Below are positions 1-8,679 of a DNA stretch of 20,645 bases, in pieces (position 1 is the first letter of the stretch; every line of letters begins with the position of its first letter). Source of the DNA: Haplosporangium gracile (lineage: Eukaryota; Mortierellomycota; Mortierellomycetes; Mortierellales; Mortierellaceae); NCBI GenBank assembly GCA_015499985.1, contig JAAAUF010000755.1, positions 1-20,645 of the forward strand. Direction: 5' to 3'. The translations under genes and the position numbers were made by a program. The notes below the pieces were generated by a model, which searched no databases, was not told where the DNA came from, and saw only the letters and a program-made list of their open reading frames with translations.

Positions 1-559
1 TTTTTTTCTTTTTTTTCTTTTTGTTAGGTTTCCTCCCCGTTTTTTTTTTTTTTTTTTAATTGACCAAGAAAAGAAACAAAAAAAGCAGCGATAAAAGAAA
101 AAAAAAAAACGTGTGCGACGTTGAGAGCAATCCAATTAGTGCTGGACTCGTTTTGTCGCTGTGAGAGCAATAATAATAAATAGCAAGAGATAGATGGAAA
201 CGAGACAAACGAGCGAGATAGTCAGTGCCGAACATAGTTTAGTTGTATGTTGAGTGTGAGAAGAAATGGCTGTTTTGGAACTTGTTCATTGATTTACAAC
301 TGATATTTGCTGATGAAAGATGATGATGTTGATTTTTGTTTGAGTCGCAAATGCAGGGCAGTGTTGGTACCGTCAGGGCGTCAGGGAGGAGGTGTGAGAC
401 TCAATGCCGGAATGAGGGAGGGGAAAGGAGTGAGAGGAGGCGCATTGCCCGCAGGCAGGAGGGCAGAGAGGAAAGAGTAGAGAGTAGAGAGTAGAGGAGT
501 AGAGGATAGAAGGCGCATTGCCCACACACATACACACGTCTGTATCGAAGCCAGCCCCA
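1..559. promoter_or_regulatory. Upstream region of the MAPK phosphatase gene
   Basis: No coding sequence is supported here. It begins with poly-T and poly-A tracts (1-57 and 98-109). From about 373 to 510 the plus strand is strongly purine-rich, including a repeated agagtag unit at about 474-495. It switches to pyrimidine-rich just downstream. A 13-base word occurs twice (see the repeat at 438-523). In this window a pyrimidine-rich strand marks the sense strand of gene leaders, so the purine-rich part could be the leader of a divergent minus-strand gene lying beyond the left edge. That is inference. Confidence 0.4.
438..523 (+). repeat. Direct repeat of AGGCGCATTGCCC flanking a purine tract
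   Basis: AGGCGCATTGCCC is present exactly at 438-450 and again at 511-523. The 60 bases between hold a purine-only stretch with tandem agagtag units. The location, just upstream of the pyrimidine-rich leader, would suit a paired protein-binding site or a local duplication. No known factor is assigned. Confidence 0.6.
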
Positions 560-1302
560 TCCAAATATATCGCTTGTTCTTGTGTTCTCGCTTTTCCCTT
601 TCCCTCTTCCACTCCTTTCTTTCCCTTCTTCCACCTCTTTGTCTACCCTCATTCCATTTCTCTCTCTTTCCCTTTCTTATTCTTTTTTCACGCCCTTCTT
701 TCTTTTCATTTACGCACAATTCTTTTTCTTCTTTTTCATTTTCTTCTTCTTTTTCTTCTTCCTCACTTCCTTCAATCTCATTACACACTTGCACTCATTT
801 ACTCACAGCACTCATACCATCACACACTATTGTCTTCCCCTTTGCCTCTATTATTTTTGCCTTTCCTCGTTTCATTCTCTTGCACATGACCGCCACTTCC
901 ACCACCACTTGGACTACTCTTATTACGACTATTCTTACTCCCATTCGACAACAACAATAACACACTGTCAATAACCTGCAACTGCATTCATTCCCCTCAC
1001 TTTGCCTTCACCCTTAAATCACAACTTCTTCGTTTCTTCTTTCGTCACTTTCGCTCTTTCTTTCCCTCTCTCATTCACACTTCTTCGATCTCTCTGGCGC
1101 GCTCTCTCTCTCTTTCTCTATTTATTCCTTAACTCATATACCACCATTCTTTACGACTGCACTCTCACTCATATACTCGCACACACAACCTCGACACCGA
1201 CACTCATACACAACTCCAATATTGTCCCTGAACCTCGGTCTCTCGCTTTTCTCCTTTCGCTACCTTTTCCCCTTCAGCCTCACTCATAGTCTAAAGTCAA
1301 CC
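560..1302 (+). promoter_or_regulatory. Pyrimidine-rich leader of the MAPK phosphatase gene
   Basis: The stretch is almost purely C and T from about 580 to 780, then C/T/A-rich up to the start codon. Between about 890 and 1302 there is no ATG, which fits a long 5' leader and supports the start codon at 1303. Ser/Phe/Leu-rich open frames here are composition artefacts. Confidence 0.5.
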
Positions 1303-4300
1303 ATGTTGCACAGTCTCTGCTGCTGGTCTGCTCAACAGCAGAGTCCGCCTTCCTCGCCCATCTCCCCCTCCAACGGACACTCAACAACAGAATGTTCCTG
1401 CAGCTCCGCCCACCACAACCACCACTCATCAACGACAACAAACAATAATAAGGAAAAGACAGTAACGACCACCACCACTACAGCAACCGACTGTCACCTT
1501 CACCAACAAGAACTTGTCAACAACAACAACACCGACTGTAAGCAACCTTTTTTTTTATGCCATTCCTCTTCCTTCTCTTTTTCTCTTTTTCTTGGTTTGT
1601 GGGTTTCACTCAAACTAAAGAGAAAGTGTTCCAAGGATGAACAAGCATCTCCTTTTCCCGCCCAACTCCCTCTTTGTCTCTTTCTGTCTCCCTTCTTCCC
1701 TCCGACACTCGTCTTACTCCTTTCACACCTCCTACTTCTGCAAAACGCTTATTTTTAACCCAACTCGACTCCACCCTTGCTCTCATGGTCCTCCTCTGAC
1801 ACACTTCACAAAAAAGCCAGAACGATGCAGCAAACTAATTACACAACGTACACCATACCCATACACACCGCACTTCCCACTGTCGCTCTTCTTCACATCT
1901 CCACTCATTGTATCCCTGCAATGTAATTGACAGCGGGTGGTGTCTTTGTTTGGTCTATTTTCGATTTCATAGCGAAGAGTTCAGTAGATATGTAGAGTCT
2001 GAATGTGTGAGAGAGAGCGTGCGTGCGTGTGTGTGTGTGTGTGTGTGTGTATGGAATGGCTAAACAATTGACGATGATGTGTGCGCCCCTTGTTCTCTCC
2101 ACAGCAACAGAAGAAGTGTCTATCTATGACAACAACAAACAGCAGCAACAACAACAACAACAACAATTGTGAATATTTTTTTAGCTGTTGTTGTTGGTGT
2201 GTGTGATGTGTTGTTGTCTCTCGCCGTCGTTTACTTCTGCTGGTGTTCTAACAATAGAACTGGGGGTGAATAACAGAGGGAAGAGGAAAGGGGCAGCAGC
2301 AGTCCAGTCCAAGGACGCGTCCGAACTTTGCCAAAAGAAGACTGGCCCGACACCTTTGGCCACACCCGTGATCTCATTCTTAACAACAAACAAACAACCG
2401 TTAACGCGTGCAAAAAATAACCTATTCCTTACCTATTATTACCGACGCCCCCTACAGATGCTAGCCTGGAAAAGCAAGGCTTCGAAGGTCCTCTCAAAAA
2501 CACCCCCTCCCGTCCTTCATCGCCCTCCCAACACCACCGTCGACAGTCGACAAACAACAACAACAACAGCATCCACGGATCATTAGCATCAATACACTCC
2601 GTCTCATCCAATCGTTCAACCTCCTCCCGAAGCAACTATCTCCGAGGATTCCTCTCTTCCTCCAGACGAAACTCGCCCGTCTCGTCCCCTCCCCTCACCC
2701 CTGCTGCTGTTGCCCAGTCTCCAGCCCCTGCCAGCAACACCCATGGATCCGATCTTAATGACAACCAACAACACTCCTCACCTGGCAAGTCGCCGACAAA
2801 GTTTTCTCTCCAAAAGTTCTACTATCCTCGGAACAGCATGACGGCAGCACAATCTCCATCCTCACCATCAAACATGCAGACCCCCGCTTTGACATCTTCC
2901 TCGCCACCCATGCCAGTCCAAGGGTCGTTCTCGAGGCTAGACACGGGAACGGCAAGGCAGTCCATGTCCTCTGGATTTGAAGGGCCAAGGGCACTAGGAT
3001 TGATACTCCCTCCGCCTCCGGTCGCAACCGTAACAACATCCATACCTCTGCAACCAGCACAATCAATACCGCAAACTCCACCCCTTTCGATGACGGCTTC
3101 AGATTTTACACCCGCAATCGTTACTCCCATGAGGACGACTGATGTGCCAATCTTGACACTCCCAACACTCGCTCCTCCAAGGAGCGTAGCGCCTACATTG
3201 ATGGCAATCCTTCCATCTCCTACGACACTCTTTGTAGAATCAAACATTTCTGACTCGACATCCATCCACCCCAATTCGTCGCTTTCCCCTCACCCATTCA
3301 CCCTTTCAACTCTCTCGACATCCTACTCAACATCGTCTTCGGCCTCGTACACATCAGAAGGCTCTTCTCCTAACACCTCTCCATCGACATCTCCGACCGA
3401 TACCACCTCTAACTCGCATATTCTGTCACCTTCTCCTTCAGAATTGACGCCTTATCCTGCTAGGGGACTTACACCCGCAAGACTGGCAGCCATGCTGGAA
3501 AAAGGTGCTGTCAACAGTCAAGGAGTACGTTCTCGGCCATTGTTGCTGGATCTTCGTCCCTTGCCCGATTTTGAGCCCGTCTCAATTGTGCACTCGATCA
3601 ACATCAACCTGCCGACGCTGCTCATGCGACGCTACAGGAAGGGAGGAGCTGTCTCGTCATTTGTCCTGGAGTCGTTTATTACCATCCCATCGGACAAGGA
3701 TCTGTACCACCTGATTCAAGATGGATGGAGACAGGATCGGGATATCCATGGAAACGAGACTACTGTCCGTGATGTTATTGTGCTGGACCACGAGATGAAG
3801 TCAGGACAGGAAGAGTATGGCCGGTCGGCCAGCCCTGCATGGACCCTTGTCAGCGTCCTGGAGCGAGGCGGAGGCAACTGCGGTGGAAACGGACCGATTC
3901 AGCTCTGGTTCTTGGAGGGCGGTTTCGAAGCTTTCCAGGCTTGGGATGCTAGTGAAAAGTACATCCGCCGACCTGGATCTGAGTTTGGAAGCAATGGCCA
4001 TCAGGACGATGTTGAGATGGCTCACGCCGAGCTCGAGAGCGGAGATCTCCATCCTCTTTCGATGCCACTGTCCCTGTCTCGTAGCACAACGTCATCCACC
4101 ATGACGGACGCCAAGACTGCTCAGGCGATCGATAATGCCGTTTCGTTGACGACCGCTTCTCTCGGCGGCACACCCCGCCAGCGTGGCCCTCCAGCTCGCC
4201 GTGAGAGTTTGTTTTCTCTCAACACAAAGTCACTACAACGACCAGCAGGATTGTCGCGGGCTCAAACGATCGGCGTGAGTGCTCTGAACATTAAGCCGCT

Positions 4301-5723
4301 TTCAATCCCCTCGACCAACAATCCTACATTGCAGCCACTTCAGGAAGGTGCTAGCATGGGAGCAGGCCCTCAGCTGCCACCACTTCGCAACAAGGGTAGC
4401 TGGCTGACGGTCCCTACAGGAGGCGCCATTTCGTTGTCACCATCCTTGTCGCTCAATGTCCAGCACGCCAATAGCAGCGGGCATCCCCTGGACATGTCGC
4501 ATTCCAACACTACCGATCCTACGTTGACATGGTCTGCCAACTCTGGAGTATCAACTGTCGGAGGCGACTCTCAGCACCCGCTGGCGCTGACAATGGGATC
4601 CAAAAAGTCGTTCTCGTCGACTACGACCACGCTCACCTCTCTGTATCCTTGTGGCGGAGGAGTTGGCAAGGGTATCCAGGAGGAGGAAGAGGAGAGCGGT
4701 GATGCTCTTCGCCGCAAGTCCTTCAGGGATGACATGCCCCCACCAACACCATCAGGATTTGGCCCAACTTCGTTTTTCGATTTAAGCGTCAACCCTGCAA
4801 AGAGTGGAGGTCCTCTCGATATGGGCGAGTCTCGCATGTTCTCGGAGGGTATTGAGAGCTTTACCAACAATCCCAGCTACAGGAGCCCTTTCCAGTACCA
4901 ACACCAACAACAGCAACAGTTCCAGTATGGATATGACGATGATTCGATAGAGGAAGGCGGTGATGATGGCGAGCAGGCGATCTCGTGTATTTTGCCCGAG
5001 TTTTTGTACCTAGGACCCGAGATCGTCACAGCCGAGCAGGTTCAGGAGTTGGAGCGTTTGGGTGTCAAGCGCGTCTTGAACATGGCGCGCGAGTGCGAGG
5101 ATCAGTTGATCGTTAACCATCCCACTATCGAGTACCACAAGGTCGGTGTTCTGGACAACATTGAAGCCGATGTCAGCGCTGGTTTCCTGGAAGCCGTCGA
5201 CATTATTGGTAAGCCCTCTTTTTTCTAGGTTGAGTTGTTAAAATGTAATGCGTGAAGTACACTAACGCCTTTCTCATTTGCGTCATTATTAATAATAGCT
5301 GCTTCTGCAGATTCTCCAATCTACGTGCACTGCAAGGCAGGCAAGTCGCGGTCGGTGACGGCGACGATCGCCTACTTGATCACCCAGCTGCAATGGCCGC
5401 TCAACAAGGCCTACAATCACGTTCTAACTCAGCGACCCTGCATGTGCCCCAACATTGGATTTGTGACGGAGCTAATGAGAATGGAGGAACGGATCCTGGG
5501 CAATGATCGTGCGGGTGGATTGGTCCGTGCGGGATCGCTGAACAGTATTCTGTCGCTCTCGACCGCCGGGTCTGGAACAGGACACAACCAGCATCATCAC
5601 CAGCACCACAGCCTTCAGCACCATCATTCGTTGAGTATGGGTGGATCACCCAAGGTTCTGAGCACGAAGGCCAGTGTCAACAGCTTTGCGATGATGTCTC
5701 CCCTCCACCATGGCGGCATCTAA
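1303..5723 (+). CDS. MAP-kinase phosphatase: Rhodanese-like plus dual-specificity phosphatase domain
   Basis: Exons 1303-1537, 2458-5208 and 5299-5723 total 3411 nt (1136 aa); phases agree at both junctions. The product should remove phosphates from Tyr and Thr/Ser of an activated MAP kinase. Residues about 420-575 form a Rhodanese/Cdc25-like domain ending in LEGGFEAFQ. It contains a basic kinase-interaction motif, LLMRRYRK (466-473), placed as in animal MKPs. The dual-specificity domain spans about 920-1065: the entry ISCILPEFLYLG, candidate general-acid Asp at 978 or 983, and HCKAGKSRS (HCxxGxxR) with catalytic Cys1007. The rest is Ser/Thr/Pro-rich and probably disordered, with a Gln run and acidic patch before the catalytic domain and a His-rich tail. 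The start at 1303 has a good context (caaccATG) and an ATG-free leader. Exon 1 is less certain than the rest, because intron 1 is 920 nt. The yeast analogue would be Msg5-like; orthology is not claimed. Confidence 0.85.
2019..2050 (+). repeat. GT dinucleotide microsatellite
   Basis: About 32 bases of GT, with two GC interruptions near the left end, inside intron 1 of the phosphatase gene. It follows a short GA run. A likely length-polymorphic site. Confidence 0.9.
2140..2167 (+). repeat. CAG/CAA trinucleotide tract
   Basis: CAGCAG followed by about seven CAA units, inside intron 1. If exonised it would encode poly-Gln. Similar CAA/AAC runs occur in the flanking exons (Asn/Gln/Thr runs), so this is the general low-complexity habit of the gene. 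Confidence 0.8.
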
Positions 5724-5965
5724 ACCTGCGCCACTTTTGAGACATTATATATTCATATATGACGTGCAACGCCAACTAAATAACTAACAAACGATATGAA
5801 ACTGATGGCCCCTAACTATGCGAACCATCCATTGTGCACGCGCTTCCTTTCATGAAGCATGCAAATCAAAAACGAAGAAAACATCTTTTTACAGGTTTTT
5901 TTTTTTCTTTTCTCTTTACCATGTACCCTTACTTTCAACTTTTATGACCATTGTAACAATAACGA

Positions 5966-5971
5966 AATAAA
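5966..5971 (+). terminator. Polyadenylation signal AATAAA for the phosphatase gene
   Basis: A perfect AATAAA about 243 nt after the stop codon, in an AT-rich context. Confidence 0.6.
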
Positions 5972-6151
5972 TATACTTCATTCAGTTTATTTGACAAAAA
6001 CAAGGTCTATGCAAAGAAGACGTAGCTAACCGTCTCCTGCGATAGCAAAAAATGAGTGATGTCAGCTGCTGGTGTGTCGTATTATGCAACTTGTTGGCGT
6101 ACTATGCAACAAAAATTGTTCTATTTTCCTCTTCCTCAGACACCAACGATG

Positions 6152-6157
6152 TTTATT
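6152..6157 (-). terminator. Polyadenylation signal AATAAA for ATG101
   Basis: TTTATT on the plus strand reads AATAAA on the minus strand, about 213 nt past the ATG101 stop codon at 6370-6372. Confidence 0.55.
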
Positions 6158-6369
6158 TTTGGTGAGCACTAACAGGGGGAGGACAAGGTAAGGGTGACAC
6201 CGAGTCGAAGTAATAGAGGTGAGTGGCGATTGTTCGATGGAAGGGACAATGAAGGCGCGCATTTGGCGAGTTTGGTCATCTTGGTTGTCCAGCTTCCCTT
6301 CCTTCCTTTTATGTATCCAGTAGGGCGAGTGCATAGGTTGTTGCTACTTGCTGGTCGCTGCTGTTAGTT

Positions 6370-7756
6370 TTAAATGATGGGTGATGATGAGGCGGAGGTG
6401 TCGAGCATCCTTTTGAACATGGATCCCCACGTATCTGACGCCGTTGGGATGACAATCTACATATTGAGAAATTAGGGACATTGTTGTCAATAACGACTGC
6501 TAATAATCATAGCAAAATGGGCCTCCCGTTTGCAGAAAAAGCAATGTGCTGCCTGTGTACCTGGTAGGGGAAGGGATTTCCATCGCTGGTGGTGATGGGT
6601 GGTATGTGGTCCTTCCGTTCGTTGACTGTTCGTAGTATACTGAGGAAGAGAGATGATAGCGCTTTTTCCATGTTCTTGATTGACCGTTGTTTGTCTAATA
6701 GTGCCATTGGACGGATGAAAAATATGATGAGACGTTGTGTCATTAGGGTTGCCTTGGCAAAGTTGCTGTCCGACCCTGCTTCGCCATGAGTCTGCCTTTC
6801 CTGGGCCACATCCTACACTGACCAAGCAAAGTGCCTTGTCCTGAAGAAGATACTTGAGAGTATCAGCCTCCCCTTCCTGGACATCCATATGAACATCTGT
6901 GGAGAACTTCCTGATCGACTAGAAAAGACAAATGCTCCGATGGATCCTGCGACAATGAAAAGAGAGAGCCCCGAGAAAATGATGGCGAGGTATACCTTTT
7001 TCGTTGATGTTGGTGACGACGTTGATGGTAATGGCCCATTGCTCCCAACACACCTCGGAGGATGTTGAGCTGAACCAAGCGCGCTTTGTCCGCTTTTCGT
7101 AGAACATTATTCCGATCTATATGCTCAATTGATGTTTGAACAAAATGAGGCGAAGTGAGAGTGATGTGTGTCAAGATGAGATCGATTGTAGACTCTTTGT
7201 CTAAAATTGTAAGCATACGAACATAAATATGTATGATTGTTACCTGTCCTTTGCTTTGAGGATTAGCGTCGACGACTTTGACAAAGGCGGCGATCTTTTC
7301 GTCAACCAGCTTGTCCACTTCCGGATCGTCATTAATAGGCTAAGCAGGAGGCGAATACATGAAAGTGTAAAGTGTTAAAAATTTGCTTCAGCTATTCAGA
7401 TGAATCATCCTGGTTTTTTTTGGAGGGATATAATTAGTTTGAGTTATGCCATTCTCCATAAACAACCAATGGATGCTTACGATGGTCAGATCAAGGATTT
7501 CCATGTCCTTGGGCTTGATGTTGGCAAGGACTCTGTGGAAGAGAACAGTGTGTAGAATTGCGCGCAGGGCTTCCTTGAGGTAGGACCGTTCTACTGTCTA
7601 TTCCAGCAAAGAGGCGAAGTATGTCGTGAGTTTTCTCTACGAATGTTTCTAGTTGCTTTTTTTTGCAACAGGTAAAGGACAAGAGGATACGTTGTTATTA
7701 TGGTGTGAGTTACCTACCAGTTCGACAGGGAACATGACGGGCTGGTAGTGTGCCAT
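6370..7756 (-). CDS. ATG101: Autophagy-related protein 101 (Atg1/ULK complex subunit)
   Basis: Six exons on the minus strand: 7756-7714, 7590-7481, 7339-7244, 7116-6996, 6694-6561 and 6456-6370. They total 591 nt (196 aa), with every junction in phase. Atg101 is a HORMA-fold protein that pairs with Atg13 in the autophagy-initiation complex; human ATG101 is 218 aa. Family landmarks are LRAILHTVLFHRVL (about 22-35), KGQIGIMFYEKR then the WF-finger equivalent RAWF (Trp97, Phe98), EVCWEQW (104-110), VNERKDHIPPIT followed by NPFPYQ across the last junction, and WGSMFKRML near the C-terminus. The family length between the CWEQW strand and VNERKDH favours joining exon 4 directly to exon 5 over a 301-nt intron; a possible extra 78-nt exon lies inside it. 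The other introns are 123, 141, 127 and 104 nt. The leader has no ATG for 200 nt upstream. Confidence 0.93.
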
Positions 7757-8679
7757 GATGGTAACGTGTTTTGGGTAAGTATAAAAAGAAAAGACCAAAC
7801 TAGAGTTGAGTTGTAGTTCAGTTCGGTAGACTTGGTCGGAGGGTGAACACCAAAAAGGAGGCTAAGTTTTCTCGCTGGAATGGGAGGTGGAGTGTAATGA
7901 TGAGCGGGAGGAGAGGACGGTGTGTATGTGTGTGTGAGAGAGAGAGAGGTAAAACTCAGGGCATAAGCAAGCTCATAGTGACAAGCTGTGTGGGGGTGTG
8001 ATATGAAGTGGATAAAGTAGAGAAAGAAGAAAAGGGCAGATCCGAGAAGGGAAGAAGAAGAAGGAAGAGGGGGTGATGCAACATAGGAGAAATGGGAGTA
8101 AGGCAAGGGATTGCATGCTGACCTTGTCCTTTGACGGAGGTGAAAGTCACAGGGCACGTGCCATGGCGAAGGATGATGGTGACATTGATGATGATGCAGG
8201 CCAGGCGATTAAAAAAGAAGGAACCTCTCAGTTCCAGACACCATTTTTCTTTTGTGTTCTTGAAGCAGTTCGTTCACCCTTCTAAACTTCCCTTCGTCTT
8301 CTTCTTCGTTGTGGATTCGCATTCACTTCGACAGTCCCCACCTCATCCGCATAATATCCGCATACACACTTCATACACCTCTTTTACCACCAGTCCCTTC
8401 CTTCCATTCTTGACACTTTCTATTGTCTCACGCTCATCGTCATCACACCTTCTTTGTCCTCTCCCTCTGACTATCCAAACTACTTTGACTTTGCATTTAC
8501 TCCGTCACTCGCATTTACGACAGCAACGACCTACAGACAGCTGACAACACAAAACGCATCGCCAAGAGCACAAGGCAGGACAGACCACGCGGTTCTCTCT
8601 CACCACAGCCAAGATACCCACTACCACCAATAACAACAACACACTCACCGTCGTGTTTCGCTCTACCTTTGGTGGTTAA
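7757..8679. promoter_or_regulatory. Bidirectional promoter shared by ATG101 (-) and TSC1 (+)
   Basis: These 923 bp separate the two start codons of divergent genes. The plus strand is purine-rich on the ATG101 side (about 7900-8090) and pyrimidine-rich on the TSC1 side (about 8270-8500), so each gene has a C/T-rich sense leader. From about 8281 to 8679 there is no ATG on the plus strand, and none for 200 nt in the ATG101 leader, which supports both start codons. A CACGTG palindrome lies in between. No other coding sequence is supported here. Confidence 0.7.
8153..8162. promoter_or_regulatory. Palindromic E-box GGCACGTGCC
   Basis: A perfect 10-bp inverted repeat with a CACGTG core, the site class bound by bHLH and bHLH-zip proteins. 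It sits near the purine-to-pyrimidine switch point of the ATG101/TSC1 intergenic region, 397 bp from the ATG101 start and 518 bp from the TSC1 start. The bound factor is unknown. Confidence 0.45.

Larger units (their letters stand above)
1538..2457 (+). other. Long first intron of the phosphatase gene
   Basis: The donor is GTAAGC at 1538 and the acceptor is CCTACAG ending at 2457. Exon 1 ends in phase 1 (T) and exon 2 begins with AT, giving a Tyr codon and an open frame of 917 codons. At 920 nt it is roughly eight to ten times longer than most introns here. It holds a GT dinucleotide tract and a CAA tract, plus a plausible internal splice acceptor at 2104. A missed short exon cannot be excluded. 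Confidence 0.55.
5724..6369. other. Convergent 3'-UTR region between the phosphatase gene and ATG101
   Basis: The two genes face each other tail to tail. The region is AT-rich and has no supported coding sequence. It holds one AATAAA per strand in non-overlapping positions (5966-5971 plus, 6152-6157 minus), about 180 bp apart, so the two transcripts may end before meeting. Confidence 0.6.

Noticed and set aside
56..235. Minus-strand open frame of 59 codons starting at 235
   Set aside because: Ends in a Phe/Leu run from the poly-A tract and shows no coding character; a gene start further left cannot be judged.
381..794. Minus-strand open frame rich in Lys and Glu, plus overlapping Ser/Phe-rich frames on the plus strand (518-974)
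   Set aside because: All are read from the pure C/T leader; the amino-acid bias is a direct result of base composition and no domain is visible.
2188..2586. Plus-strand frame of 132 codons spanning the end of intron 1
   Set aside because: Its frame differs from exon 2 and it stops inside exon 2; no family features.
2838..5228. Phosphatase gene as a single exon from the ATG at 2838 to the stop at 5228
   Set aside because: It would lack the catalytic HCxxGxxR. The frame is open upstream of 2838 to 2458, and a canonical intron at 5209-5298 restores the DSP domain.
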